DNA from: Neglectibacter sp. X58
GTDB lineage: Bacteria; Bacillota; Clostridia; Oscillospirales; Acutalibacteraceae
Assembly: GCF_009936035.1 (NCBI RefSeq)
Contig: NZ_QWEO01000010.1
Coordinates: 30,194 to 94,193 of the forward strand
Reading direction: 5' to 3'
DNA length: 64,000 nt
The notes under the pieces were generated by a model that saw only the letters and a program-made list of their open reading frames with translations, did not search any database and was not told the DNA's origin. Position numbers and translations under genes: made by a program. This document shows, piece after piece, positions 27,261-36,990 of the stretch. How positions within the stretch are numbered: the stretch's first letter is position 1; each line of letters begins with the position of its first letter.

Positions 27261-27293
27261 GCGTTTTATTCTTTTTCTTTTTAGGGGCAGTCT

Positions 27294-28256
27294 CTACAGC
27301 AGCCCCAGCCCCAGAAGCTGTTCCCGGCAGGCCGCTTCCACCTTCTCCGCCGCCTGGGACAGGGTCATCCCGGGCAGGGTGAACCCGGCGGCTCCCGGGT
27401 GCCCGCCGCCGCCAAAGCTTTCCCCGATTTCCCGGGCGTTGGCAGGGGGGTTGCTGCGCACAGAGCCTTTCACCGTGCCGTCCTCCTTCTCCTTTAAGGT
27501 GACGCCTAAAAGCACGCCCTTTATCTGCCGTGGCAGGGATGCCACCCCTTCCAGTTCGCCGTCCCGCACGCCTGTGCGTTCATATATGGAAAGGGGCACC
27601 TGCATCATGGCGCACTTCCCGCCGCAGGAAAAGGCCATGCCCTCCATCAGCAGCCGTTCGGCCTCTACCTGGGCCCTGGACTTATTTTCAAACATCTTCC
27701 GGTTTATTCCGAACCCGTCAGCCCCCCGCTCCAGCAGGGACGCCGCGATACGGTGGGTGCGGGGGGTCACGCTGGCATAACGGAAGCACCCGGTGTCTGT
27801 GGTAATGCCGGTGTACAGGCAGTCCGCCATGGCCTTGTCAACGGAGACCCCCAGCTCCTCCAGCAGCAGGTAAATAAGCTCGCTGTTGGCGGCGGCATCC
27901 GGCTCCACCCAGCTTTCCCAAGCAAAGGGGACATGCCCGCTGTGGTGGTCAATGGCCAGATCTATCCGGCCCGCATATTCCTTTTCCAGCCCCCCCAGCA
28001 GGGAGGGCGTGGCCACGTCTACCGACACGATATGGGCAGGCTCCCGGTCAAGGGGCGCAAGCCCCTCAAAAAGATAGCTGTATTTTTCGTCAATTTTGTC
28101 CCCGCAGGCAAAAAAAGCCCGCTTTCCCAAGGCGCCAAGCCCCCGCACCAAGGCCCCGGCAGAACCCAGGGTATCCCCGTCCGGAGAAGCGTGGCACAGC
28201 ACCAGGATGTCGTCCCAGCCCCGCAGCAGCGCGGCTGCCTTCATGCAGTCTGCCAT
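27294..28256 (-). CDS. nrnA: DHH phosphoesterase (oligoribonuclease/pAp phosphatase type)
   Basis: 320 residues. DHH domain with HASPDGDTLGS (22-32), SVDVATP and IDHHSGH; DHHA1 domain with SFGGGGHPGAAGF near the C-terminus. The family degrades nanoRNA and 3'-phosphoadenosine 5'-phosphate. The ATG overlaps the rbfA stop by one base (TGATG). In most Firmicutes it follows infB-rbfA; here that block is about 20 kb from infB. Confidence 0.93.
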   Translation of the reverse strand: MADCMKAAALLRGWDDILVLCHASPDGDTLGSAGALVRGLGALGKRAFFACGDKIDEKYSYLFEGLAPLDREPAHIVSVDVATPSLLGGLEKEYAGRIDLAIDHHSGHVPFAWESWVEPDAAANSELIYLLLEELGVSVDKAMADCLYTGITTDTGCFRYASVTPRTHRIAASLLERGADGFGINRKMFENKSRAQVEAERLLMEGMAFSCGGKCAMMQVPLSIYERTGVRDGELEGVASLPRQIKGVLLGVTLKEKEDGTVKGSVRSNPPANAREIGESFGGGGHPGAAGFTLPGMTLSQAAEKVEAACREQLLGLGLL

Positions 28257-28636
28257 CAGTCCTCTTCCTCCTCTTTTGGCTCTTCTTCCTCCGGAATGTC
28301 CAGATCCTGAAGCATCCGGGAAATGGACGCGCCATAAGCAATGGAATCTGTGGCCTTGAAAATCAGTTCCGGCACGTGCCGCAGCTTCAGCCTGCGGCCC
28401 AGCTCCCGCCGGATATATCCCCCGGCAGATTTCAGCCCCTGCACAGCAGTTTTTGTGCGCTCCATGCCCTCCATGGTGCTGGCGTATACGGTGCAGTAGG
28501 AGAGGTCGTTTGTCACCTCCACCCGCACGATGCTCAGCAGGCAGTCCTTCACCCGGGGATCCTTCACCTCCCGCAGGATTGCCGTCAGTTCCCGGTGTAC
28601 GTCCTCCGTCACCCGGGCTATCTTGTTTCCTGCCAT
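28256..28636 (-). CDS. rbfA: Ribosome-binding factor A
   Basis: Late 30S maturation factor, 126 residues. KH-like core with REVKDPRVKDCLLSIVRVEV, an RRELGRRLKLRHVPEL segment, and an acidic C-terminal tail rich in Glu. The frame extends to 28729, but MAGNKIARVTEDVHREL at 28636 after GAGGAG is the family start. Translationally linked to nrnA. A family B hairpin lies just upstream, and accC rather than infB precedes it. Confidence 0.95.
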   Translation of the reverse strand: MAGNKIARVTEDVHRELTAILREVKDPRVKDCLLSIVRVEVTNDLSYCTVYASTMEGMERTKTAVQGLKSAGGYIRRELGRRLKLRHVPELIFKATDSIAYGASISRMLQDLDIPEEEEPKEEEED

Positions 28637-28674
28637 CTTTACGCTGCTCCTCTCTGCCAGAGGCAAAACGCTTC

Positions 28675-28740
28675 TGCCTCCGGCGGCATAAGAACTTTTT
28701 TCAGGAAAAAGGTTCTTATGCATCTCCAAAAACCTTGGAG
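28675..28740 (-). repeat. Family B intercistronic hairpin, copy B5
   Basis: Minus-strand sense: GGTTTTTGGAGATG, hairpin CATAAGAAC...GTTCTTATG, then CCGCCGGAGGC about 40 bases before rbfA. Close to B3 in sequence; CATAAG/CTTATG here replaces CTTAAG/CTTAAG there, so the stem is kept by paired changes. Confidence 0.8.
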
Positions 28741-28789
28741 AACGGTCATTTATTTCATTCCTGCATTTATTCTTTACAGCAGGGCGGGA

Positions 28790-30103
<1,314 letters not shown>

Positions 30104-30143
30104 TTTGTTTTCATCCTTTCAAGAGGAGCCAAAAGCCCGCCCC

Positions 30144-30563
30144 TTATTCCGCCCCGTCTACCAGGGCAAAGGAAAATTCCGCGCTTACGCACACCTTGCC
30201 GTTTACGCGGCCCACGCCCTTGGCAAAGTAAAAGCTGCCCCGCTGCCGGGTAAGCTCGCATTCTGTTTCCAGGGTGTCCCCAGGCTTCACCTGCCCCCGG
30301 AACTTCACATTGTTCAGGCTTGTAAACAGGGGCGTTTTTCCCTGCGCGCTTCCAATAAGCAGCACGCAGGCCGACTGGGCCATCATCTCGCACTGGATAA
30401 CCCCCGGCACCACCGGGTTCCCGGGAAAATGCCCCTGCAGAAAGTATTCGTCCCCTTTAATATGGCATTTGCCATGGGCCTTGCCGTCTATCAGCTCCAC
30501 CTCGTCCACCAGCAGCATCGGCTCCCGGTGGGGCAGCAGCTTTTTGATTTCTTCCTTGTTCAT
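30144..30563 (-). CDS. fabZ: 3-hydroxyacyl-ACP dehydratase FabZ
   Basis: Dehydrates hydroxyacyl-ACP in fatty-acid elongation. 139 residues with active-site H45 in HFPGNPVVPG and E59 in QCEMMAQ. ATG at 30563 follows TTAGGAGGT; longer in-frame starts fall in repeat copy B6. Between accB and accC as in many clostridial fab operons. Confidence 0.96.
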   Translation of the reverse strand: MNKEEIKKLLPHREPMLLVDEVELIDGKAHGKCHIKGDEYFLQGHFPGNPVVPGVIQCEMMAQSACVLLIGSAQGKTPLFTSLNNVKFRGQVKPGDTLETECELTRQRGSFYFAKGVGRVNGKVCVSAEFSFALVDGAE

Positions 30564-30621
30564 ACCAGTACCTCCTAAGACCTTGGGAACTGTCTCGTCT
30601 GCCGACTCGGTCGGCTCATGG

Positions 30622-30668
30622 TCCGCCCCCAATCCCCTGCAAGCCCTTTAAAAAGGGCTTGCGCCTAA
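30622..30668 (-). repeat. Family B intercistronic hairpin, copy B6
   Basis: Minus-strand sense: hairpin GCAAGCCCTTTTTAAAGGGCTTGC without its last bases, then GGGGATTGGGGGCGGAC. A neighbouring small hairpin GCCGACTCGGTCGGC is at 30601-30615. Lies between accB and fabZ. Confidence 0.65.
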
Positions 30669-30688
30669 ACTATTCCAAAACAGAAGTA

Positions 30689-31123
30689 TTATATTATTCT
30701 AAATAGTGGTTGCCCGTATTCCACCACCTGGCCGTTGCTCACGCAGATTTCCGCCACCCTGCCGGAAACCTCCGCCGGGATCTCGTTCATCAGCTTCATG
30801 GCTTCGATAATGCATAAAGTGTCGCCTTTTTCCACCTGATCCCCTACAGCCACAAAGGGCTGGCTCTCCGGGGAAGCCGCCGCGTAAAACACCCCCACTG
30901 TGGGAGACGCCACCAGGGTGCCTTCCTTCTGGGCAGGGGCCTGCTCCGGGGCCGGGGCCTCCACAGGGGCCGGCACAAAGGGGGAACCCTCTGCCTGGGG
31001 GAAGGCCGCGGCCTCCTGCCGGCGCTCCAGCTTCAGGGAAACCTCGCCTTCTTTAAACGCAAGGCTGGTCAGGCCGTTTTCTTTCATCAGCCTTGCCAGG
31101 GCTTCAATCTCTTTTATTTCCAT
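30689..31123 (-). CDS. accB: Biotin carboxyl carrier protein
   Basis: 144 residues: a short N-terminal domain, a Pro/Ala/Glu-rich linker (about 38-68) and the biotinyl domain with EAMKLMNEI, where K110 carries biotin. Substrate carrier for AccC. Between fabF and fabZ. Confidence 0.96.
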   Translation of the reverse strand: MEIKEIEALARLMKENGLTSLAFKEGEVSLKLERRQEAAAFPQAEGSPFVPAPVEAPAPEQAPAQKEGTLVASPTVGVFYAAASPESQPFVAVGDQVEKGDTLCIIEAMKLMNEIPAEVSGRVAEICVSNGQVVEYGQPLFRII

Positions 31124-31188
31124 ACCTGCATCCTTTCTGGTTCAGGGACTGCCCGCGGTTTTCGGGACAGTCCCCGGTTTGGAAGTTT

Positions 31189-32424
31189 TTATAAAGCTTT
31201 TTTAAAGGCCAGATAGGCGTTGTGCCCGCCAAAGCCCAGGGAAGCCGACAGGGCCAGCTCTATCTCCGCCTGCCGGGCTGTGTTCGGCACATAGTCCAAA
31301 TCGCAGTTGGGGTCAGGCTCTTCATATCCGATGGTGGGGGGCACAACGCCCTCCTCCAGGGCCTTCACGCAGGCAATGGCCTCCACAGCCCCTGCGGCGC
31401 CCAGCATATGCCCTGTCATGGACTTGGTGGAACTGACCATGCATTTGCGGGCCGCTTCTTCCCCCAGCCCCTTTTTAATGGCCAGGGTTTCGCAGGAGTC
31501 GTTCAAGGGGGTGCTGGTGCCGTGGGCATTTACGTATATCTTCGCGGGATCCCCGCAGCCCCCTGCCTCGTCATAGGCCATTTTCAAGGCCCGGGCGCCG
31601 CCGGCAGCCTCCGGATCCGGCGCGGTGATATGGTGCGCGTCGCAGGTGACCCCGTAGCCGCAAAGCTCCCCGAAAATTTTTGCGCCCCGGGCCTTGGCGT
31701 GCTCATATTCCTCCAGCATCAAAGCGCCCGCGCCCTCGCCCATAACAAAGCCGTTGCGCCTGGCGTCAAAGGGCACGCAGGCCTTTTCCGGATCCTCTGT
31801 AGTGGAAAGGGCCTTCATGCTGGCAAACCCCGCCACCCCCAGGGGGATAATAGCCGCTTCCGCGCCGCCTGTCAGCACCGCGTCCAGATAGCCATGCTTA
31901 ATGGCCCGGTAGGCCTCGCCAATAGCGTTGTTGCCTGTGGCGCAGGCTGTCACAGCCGGGATGGCAGCGCCCTGGAATTTGTATTTAATGGCGATAAGGC
32001 CGCTTGCCATGTTGATAATCAGCGCGGGGATGAAGAAGGGGGACACCCGCCGGGGGCCTTTTTCCATCAGCGCCTGCTGCTGCGCGGCAAAGGTTTCAAT
32101 GCCCCCAATGCCAGAGCCGAAATAGGTGCCGATGCGCTCCGGCTCCAAAGTGCCCACAATGCCGCTTTCCTCCACGGCCTGCCCGGCCGCTGCCATGGCA
32201 TACTGGCAGAAAAGGTCAAACTTGCGCGCGTCTCCCTTGTCCATGTACCGCAAAGGATCGAAATCCTTTACCTCTGCGCAAACCTTTACCTTGTATTCTG
32301 CCGCGTCGAATTTCGTAATCGGCCCTATGCCGCATTTCCCGGCCTTTAAAGCCTCCCAGAAGCTGGGCACGTCGTTGCCTATGGGTGTTACGGCGCCCAT
32401 GCCTGTTATCACAACTCTACGCAA
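31189..32424 (-). CDS. fabF: 3-oxoacyl-ACP synthase II
   Basis: Elongating condensing enzyme, 411 residues from the TTG at 32424 (gives MRRVVITGMGAVTP). Catalytic C161 in VTACATGNNA, first His in NAHGTSTPLND, second His in KSMTGHMLGAAG. AAAGGAG lies 11 bases before TTG; the open frame further upstream runs through repeat B7 and is not coding-like. Between fabG and accB. Confidence 0.96.
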   Translation of the reverse strand: MRRVVITGMGAVTPIGNDVPSFWEALKAGKCGIGPITKFDAAEYKVKVCAEVKDFDPLRYMDKGDARKFDLFCQYAMAAAGQAVEESGIVGTLEPERIGTYFGSGIGGIETFAAQQQALMEKGPRRVSPFFIPALIINMASGLIAIKYKFQGAAIPAVTACATGNNAIGEAYRAIKHGYLDAVLTGGAEAAIIPLGVAGFASMKALSTTEDPEKACVPFDARRNGFVMGEGAGALMLEEYEHAKARGAKIFGELCGYGVTCDAHHITAPDPEAAGGARALKMAYDEAGGCGDPAKIYVNAHGTSTPLNDSCETLAIKKGLGEEAARKCMVSSTKSMTGHMLGAAGAVEAIACVKALEEGVVPPTIGYEEPDPNCDLDYVPNTARQAEIELALSASLGFGGHNAYLAFKKAL

Positions 32425-32450
32425 TGTGTAAACGTCTCCTTTCCCTGTTC

Positions 32451-32510
32451 CGCCTCCGGCGGCTGAAGGAACCTGCCTTTGCCAGGCCCCTTGAAGAATC
32501 TTCAAAACCT
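32451..32510 (-). repeat. Family B intercistronic hairpin, copy B7
   Basis: Minus-strand sense: AGGTTTTGAAGATTCTTCAA, imperfect hairpin CAAGGGGCCTGG...GGCAGGTTCCTTCAG, then CCGCCGGAGGC before the fabF ribosome site. Confidence 0.7.
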
Positions 32511-32565
32511 TGCGGCGCACAAAGGTCGTGCGTTTCCAGGGCTTCCCGCCCTGTATCCGGGATTC

Positions 32566-33303
32566 TTACGTTGCCAGGCCCCCGTCCACCCGTATGGTTT
32601 CGCCTGTGATATAGTCGGAATCCGGGGAAGCCAGGAACAGGGCCGCGTTTGCCACGTCCTCCGGCTTGCCCATTTTCCTCATAGGCACCTGCTGCAAAAG
32701 GGGGTTGTCCTCCTTGATGTCCTTTGTCATGTCTGTCTCAATGAAACCGGGGGCAATGCAGTTGCAGCAGATGCCCCGGCCTCCCAGTTCCTTGGCAACA
32801 GACTTGCTCATGCCGATAAGCCCGGCCTTGGAGGCGGCATAGTTTACCTGCCCGGCATTGCCCACCAGCCCCGCAATGGAGCTGATATTGATGATCTTTC
32901 CATAGCGCTGGCGCATAAAGCCCCGGCAGCAGGCCCTTGTCATATGGAAAGCGCCCTTCAGGTTGATGTCCAGCACCATGTCGTAATCCTTCTCGTCCAT
33001 CTTCACCAGCAGGCCGTCCCGGGTAACCCCGGCGTTATTCACCAGGATGTGAATTTTCCCCAGATCCTCTGTCACCGCCTTAACGGTATCGTTCACAGCC
33101 TCTTCCTCCCGCACGTCGCAGAAATAGGCCCTGGCCCTGCGGCCCATGGCTTCTATTTCCCTGCAGACGGCAAGGGCAGGCTCTTCCGGGCCTACATAAA
33201 TCACAGCGATATCCGCTCCGTTTTCAGCAAGCTTCAGGGCAATGGCCTTTCCCAGGCCCTGGGAAGCCCCTGTCACAAGGGCAATCTTGTTTTCCAGCTT
33301 CAT
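32566..33303 (-). CDS. fabG: 3-oxoacyl-ACP reductase
   Basis: NADPH-dependent short-chain dehydrogenase, 245 residues. Cofactor loop TGASQGLG (11-18), NNAGVTRDG, catalytic S-Y-K in ISSIAGLVGNAGQVNYAASK, and PGFIETDMT. ATG at 33303 follows an AAAGGAGGAAAC site. Between fabD and fabF. Confidence 0.96.
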   Translation of the reverse strand: MKLENKIALVTGASQGLGKAIALKLAENGADIAVIYVGPEEPALAVCREIEAMGRRARAYFCDVREEEAVNDTVKAVTEDLGKIHILVNNAGVTRDGLLVKMDEKDYDMVLDINLKGAFHMTRACCRGFMRQRYGKIINISSIAGLVGNAGQVNYAASKAGLIGMSKSVAKELGGRGICCNCIAPGFIETDMTKDIKEDNPLLQQVPMRKMGKPEDVANAALFLASPDSDYITGETIRVDGGLAT

Positions 33304-33348
33304 GTGTGTTTCCTCCTTTGGTTTGGCGTGGACGCGAGTTCTTTGCCA

Positions 33349-33394
33349 GCTTTCTCCGAAAGAAAGCTGCGGGAGTGTGAGGGCAGCGCCCTCA
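33349..33394 (-). other. Pair of hairpins between fabD and fabG
   Basis: AGCTTTCTCCGAAAGAAAGCT and GTGAGGGCAGCGCCCTCAC without outer bases. Layout (A/T-loop hairpin plus GC hairpin upstream of a start codon) recalls family B, but the sequence is divergent, so I do not count it as a copy. Confidence 0.55.
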
Positions 33395-33432
33395 CGGCCT
33401 TAAGTGTGGCAGGCGAGAGAAGTCCCGCGGCC

Positions 33433-34347
33433 TTAAGCGCGGGAAGCCTCCAAAGCGGCCTGAAGCGTCTCGGCGTCCTGCACCTGGTATGTCTTTGCGG
33501 TTTTTACGGTTTTCTTAACCAGCCCGCAGAGGGTCTTGCCGGGGCCGCACTCAAAGAAGGTGTCCACACCCTCTGCCGCCAGGGCTTCTATTGTCTCCTG
33601 CCAGCGCACCGGGCTTTTCACCTGCCGCACCAGCAAAGCGCCCATATCCCCTTCGTAGGGCTGGGCGGTGGCGTTTGCGTAAATGGGAAGAGAGGGCTTC
33701 CCCAGGGGAATTTCCCCCAAGGCTTCCAGAAGCTTCCCGGCGGCGCTTTCCATCAGCGGCGAGTGGAACCCCCCGCTTACAGCCAGGGGCGCGGCCCGGC
33801 CTCCGGCCTCTTTCACCTTTGCCTGGAAAGCCGCAAGCTGCTCCGGAACCCCCGCCACAACAAGCTGGCCCGGGCAGTTATAATTGACAGGCCACACCCG
33901 GGAAAATTCCCCGCACAGCGCCTCCACCTTTTCGTTTGAAAGCTTCAGCACTGCCGCCATAGCGCCAGGATTGTCCTCTGCCGCCTGCTGCATGGCCTGC
34001 GCCCGCCTGCACACGAAATCAAAGCCTGCTTCTGGGGTGAACACGCCTCCAAAGGTGAGGGCCGCAACCTCTCCCAGGGAAAAACCCGCAGCGAAGTCCG
34101 GGCGTATCCCCGCTTCCTCCAGGGCCTTTGCCGCCGCCAGATCCACGCAGTAGACACAGGGCTGGGTGTTTTTGGTGACAGCCAGTTCCTCCGCTGTGCC
34201 GGAGAAGCACTGGGCAGAGGTGCCCGGGCGCAAAGAGTCCGCCAGGGCGAAAACCTCTTTTGCGGCAGGGCTTATCCCGCACAGGGATTCCCCCATGCCG
34301 GGATACTGCGCCCCCTGGCCTGAAAACACAAAGGCTATTTTACCCAT
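33433..34347 (-). CDS. fabD: Malonyl-CoA:ACP transacylase
   Basis: Loads malonyl units on ACP. 304 residues: GQGAQYPGMG at the start, nucleophile S90 in AGFSLGEVAAL and the catalytic His in SGGFHSPLM. Overlaps the end of fabK by 13 bases, so the two are coupled. Confidence 0.96.
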   Translation of the reverse strand: MGKIAFVFSGQGAQYPGMGESLCGISPAAKEVFALADSLRPGTSAQCFSGTAEELAVTKNTQPCVYCVDLAAAKALEEAGIRPDFAAGFSLGEVAALTFGGVFTPEAGFDFVCRRAQAMQQAAEDNPGAMAAVLKLSNEKVEALCGEFSRVWPVNYNCPGQLVVAGVPEQLAAFQAKVKEAGGRAAPLAVSGGFHSPLMESAAGKLLEALGEIPLGKPSLPIYANATAQPYEGDMGALLVRQVKSPVRWQETIEALAAEGVDTFFECGPGKTLCGLVKKTVKTAKTYQVQDAETLQAALEASRA

Positions 34348-35279
34348 TTCCCCGCCCCCTTCAGCACTTCTTCCGCTTCTGTGAACATCTCTTTGATAAT
34401 CTCGGCGGCGGGCTGCTCTTTATTCACCATGCCGGCAATCTGCCCGGCCAGGAAGTCCCCGGTTTTTTCGTCGCCCTCCACAGCGGCCCGGTACAGCGCC
34501 CCGCTGCCCAGCTTCTCCAGCTCTTCGTCGGAAATCTGGCTGTACTCAGCCTTGAGGAAATCCTTGGCGAACTGGTTCTTAATCTGCCGCACCGGATGGC
34601 CCAGCCGCTTGCCGGTGGTCATAGTGGCAATGTCGTTTGCCTTTAAAACCTTTTTCTTGTAGTTGGGGTGTACGCCGCATTCGTGGGCCACCAAGAACCG
34701 GGTGCCCACCTGCACGCCAACGGCTCCCAGCATAAAGGAGGCCGCAATGCCCCTGCCGTCCCCGATGCCCCCTGCCGCCAAAACAGGCAGGTTTGTGGCG
34801 TCGCATACCTGGGGCACCAGCACCATGGTGGTCAGTTCCCCCACATGGCCGCCAGACTCTCCTCCCTCCGCGATAATGGCGGAGGCCCCGGCCTTTGTCA
34901 CAAGCTTTGCCATGCCCACGCTTGCCACCACAGGGATAACCTTCACCCCTGCCTCCAGCCACAGGGGCATGAACTTAGAGGGGTTCCCGGCGCCGGTGGT
35001 GACAACCGCCACCTTTTCCTCCGCCGCCACCTGGGCCACTTCCTCCGCGAAGGGGGACATAAGCATAATGTTCACCCCAAAGGGCTTGTCTGTCAGGCTT
35101 CTGGCAAGCTGTATCTGTTCCCTTACATACTGGGCGTTGGCGTTCATGGCGGAGATAATGCCTAATCCCCCGCCGTTTGAAACAGCGGCCGCCAGCTTCC
35201 CGTCGGATATCCAGGCCATGCCCCCCTGGAAAATGGGATATTCAATTCCCAGCAAATCACACAGCGGTGTTTTTATCAT
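34335..35279 (-). CDS. fabK: FMN-dependent enoyl-ACP reductase FabK
   Basis: Final reduction step of fatty-acid elongation; the nitronate-monooxygenase-like flavoprotein that replaces FabI in many Firmicutes. 314 residues with FQGGMAWISDGKLAAAVSNG without excess, GAGNPSKF, AEGGESGGHVG and AAGGIGDGRG. ATG at 35279. acpP, usually just before it, is missing; repeat B9 and element A4 occupy that gap. Confidence 0.96.
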   Translation of the reverse strand: MIKTPLCDLLGIEYPIFQGGMAWISDGKLAAAVSNGGGLGIISAMNANAQYVREQIQLARSLTDKPFGVNIMLMSPFAEEVAQVAAEEKVAVVTTGAGNPSKFMPLWLEAGVKVIPVVASVGMAKLVTKAGASAIIAEGGESGGHVGELTTMVLVPQVCDATNLPVLAAGGIGDGRGIAASFMLGAVGVQVGTRFLVAHECGVHPNYKKKVLKANDIATMTTGKRLGHPVRQIKNQFAKDFLKAEYSQISDEELEKLGSGALYRAAVEGDEKTGDFLAGQIAGMVNKEQPAAEIIKEMFTEAEEVLKGAGKWVK

Positions 35280-35302
35280 GATGAAACCATCCTTTCTCTA
35301 TT

Positions 35303-35374
35303 TGGGGCGCCGCCCCCATCCCCCCGCTTAAGGAACTTTTTGAAAAAAGTTCCTTAAGGATCCTCAAAAACTTT
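35303..35374 (-). repeat. Family B intercistronic hairpin, copy B9
   Basis: Minus-strand sense: AAGTTTTTGAGGATC, perfect hairpin CTTAAGGAACTTTTT/AAAAGTTCCTTAAG, then GCGGGGGGATGGGGGC and GCCCC. Directly upstream of fabK. Confidence 0.8.
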
Positions 35375-35375
35375 T

Positions 35376-35537
35376 AGAAGCTGTACCGATAGGAGTGGTG
35401 CAAAGATTTTCGAGAAAATTTTGTGGGATTCAAGGCGGAAACCGCAAGACATGCTGTCGCATGTCGAGGATTTCCAACACAGAAGCCCGCAAAACTTGCC
35501 GGAAAGATTTGTGCTAGGCCCTATTGGTACGGCTTCT
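35376..35537. repeat. Family A inverted-repeat element, copy A4
   Basis: 162 bases bounded by AGAAGCTGTACCGATAGG and CCTATTGGTACGGCTTCT, complementary except at two positions and unlike the ends of other copies. Interior hairpin GACATGC-TGTC-GCATGTC at 35448-35465; A6 has GACAGGC-GACA-GCCTGTC on the other strand in the same context, a compensated change. Ends on the first base of the fabH stop codon, in the place where acpP is expected. Confidence 0.85.
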
Positions 35538-36505
35538 TACTTTGCTTTAGTCCACCGTACCACGCAGGACGCGCTGGAAAGCCCGCCTCCAAAAGCGGAA
35601 AGCAGGATATAGTCCCCGGGCTGGAACATCCCCTTGCGGCGGGCCTCGTCCAGCAGGAGGGGTTCGCTGGCAGAGGAGGTGTTGCCATATTCCTCAATGT
35701 TGAGAAGGAACTTTTCCGGGGCTATTTCCGGCAGGCGCCGCCTTGCCTCGTTAATAATCCGGTAGTTTGCCTGGTGGGGGATAACCGCCTTCACCTGCTC
35801 CCCGGTTATCCCGGCCTTCTCCAGTACGGATTTAATATCCGACACCATGGAAGTCACGGCAAATTTATAGGTGGCCTGCCCCTCCATGTTTACCTTATTT
35901 TTCGGCAGCTCGCGCTGGTAAAAGGGGGAGTTGTCCCATTTAACAGGAATGCTGATAATATCGTCCCCGCCCTGGGTATGCAGCTCGGAAGCCAGGTACG
36001 CGTCCCCTTCTCCCAGCACGACAGCCCCCGCGCCGTCCCCGAAAATGCAGCAGGTAGCCCTGTCCTCCCAGTCCATAAGGCCGCTCATGCGCTCAGCGCT
36101 TACCACCAGCACCTTTTTAACCGCCTTCCGCGCAAAGAAGCCCGCCGCCACGTCCAAGGCAAACAAAAAGCCCGGGCAGGCCACGTTCATGTCAAATGCC
36201 GGGCAGCGGGCGCCCAGCCGGTTCTGCACCATGCCCCCCAGCCCTGGGGAGATGGTGTCCGCGCTGATGGTGGCGGCGATAATCAGATCCAGCTCCTCCG
36301 GCTGCACGCCCGCGTCTGCCAAGGCCCTGCGGGCGGCCTCCACGCCTAAATCAGTGACTGTCTCAGAGGTACACACGCGGCGCTTGCGCACCCCTATCCG
36401 CTTTACAATCCATTCGTCGGAGGTATCCACCATCTGGGAAAGCTCCTCATTGGTGACAACCCTCTCCGGCACAAAGCTGCCGGTGCCCAGTATCTGAAAG
36501 CTCAT
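35537..36505 (-). CDS. fabH: 3-oxoacyl-ACP synthase III
   Basis: Starts fatty-acid synthesis from acetyl-CoA (or branched primers) and malonyl-ACP. 322 residues with catalytic C110 in NVACPGFLFAL, His in IPHQANYRI and Asn in EEYGNTSSAS. First gene of the fab run with its own promoter at 36570-36598. The TAA stop lies at the edge of element A4. Confidence 0.97.
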   Translation of the reverse strand: MSFQILGTGSFVPERVVTNEELSQMVDTSDEWIVKRIGVRKRRVCTSETVTDLGVEAARRALADAGVQPEELDLIIAATISADTISPGLGGMVQNRLGARCPAFDMNVACPGFLFALDVAAGFFARKAVKKVLVVSAERMSGLMDWEDRATCCIFGDGAGAVVLGEGDAYLASELHTQGGDDIISIPVKWDNSPFYQRELPKNKVNMEGQATYKFAVTSMVSDIKSVLEKAGITGEQVKAVIPHQANYRIINEARRRLPEIAPEKFLLNIEEYGNTSSASEPLLLDEARRKGMFQPGDYILLSAFGGGLSSASCVVRWTKAK

Positions 36506-36569
36506 CTTTTTTCTCCCGTCCTGAATTTGCCCGCCTGCCCCGGTTTGCCGGAAAAAGGCGTTTCACTTT

Positions 36570-36598
36570 ATTTTACCGAATTTGCCCAGCTTTGTCAA
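36570..36598 (-). promoter_or_regulatory. Promoter of the fab operon
   Basis: On the minus strand TTGACA (36593-36598), 17-base spacer, TAAAAT (36570-36575), about 65 bases before fabH. Divergent from the scfA promoter. No FapR-type operator recognised. Confidence 0.85.
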
Positions 36599-36631
36599 CG
36601 TTTGCGGCGATTCGGGCGCTGCCCGTCATGC

Positions 36632-36660
36632 TTGACAACCCGGGCAGCATATGCTAAAAT
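36632..36660 (+). promoter_or_regulatory. scfA promoter
   Basis: TTGACA (36632-36637), 17-base spacer, TAAAAT (36655-36660), 45 bases before the scfA start. Back to back with the fab promoter. Confidence 0.88.
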
Positions 36661-36704
36661 AATAAAATAATATGCCCTTAGGGGCTTTAACGGAGGGATA
36701 TGCC

Positions 36705-36854
36705 ATGGAGATGATTAAAACGCTCAAGACCCGGGATCTTTGCGAAAGCGCCAAAAACGGCGGCTGCGGCGAGTGCCAGACTTCCTGCCAGTCCGCCTGC
36801 AAAACAAGCTGCGGCATCGCAAACCAGCCCTGTGAAAACGACAGCGAGGAATAA
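36705..36854 (+). CDS. scfA: SCIFF ranthipeptide precursor
   Basis: 49-residue peptide with a leader MEMIKTLKTR and the core CGECQTSCQSACKTSCG diagnostic of the six-cysteines-in-forty-five-residues family. It has seven cysteines, an extra one in DLCESA. ScfB-type radical SAM enzymes install thioether links from these cysteines. ATG at 36705 follows CGGAGGG by seven bases; a longer in-frame start at 36672 lacks a site. Maturase is 136 bases downstream past a terminator-like hairpin. The mature product's function in Clostridia is not known. Confidence 0.95.
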   Translation: MEMIKTLKTRDLCESAKNGGCGECQTSCQSACKTSCGIANQPCENDSEE

Positions 36855-36871
36855 AACGGCCGTTTGTTTCG

Positions 36872-36898
36872 GTGCCGCCGTAATGGGCGGCACTTTTT
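36872..36898 (+). terminator. Intercistronic attenuator between scfA and scfB
   Basis: GTGCCGCC-GTAATG-GGCGGCAC followed by TTTTT. Likely a partial terminator giving far more peptide than maturase message. Confidence 0.85.
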
Positions 36899-36990
36899 CG
36901 TTATATGGATACAGGCAGCGCCGCTGAATACGCCCAATTTCCTGCTATTGTGTACAGAGCCTTAAGCGGTATGGCCTATAGAAAAGAGGA

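Noticed and set aside
33349..33394. Hairpin pair before fabG as a twelfth family B copy
   Set aside because: Layout is similar but none of the shared strings (GTTTTTGAGG, CCGCCGGAGG, CTTAAGG) is present.
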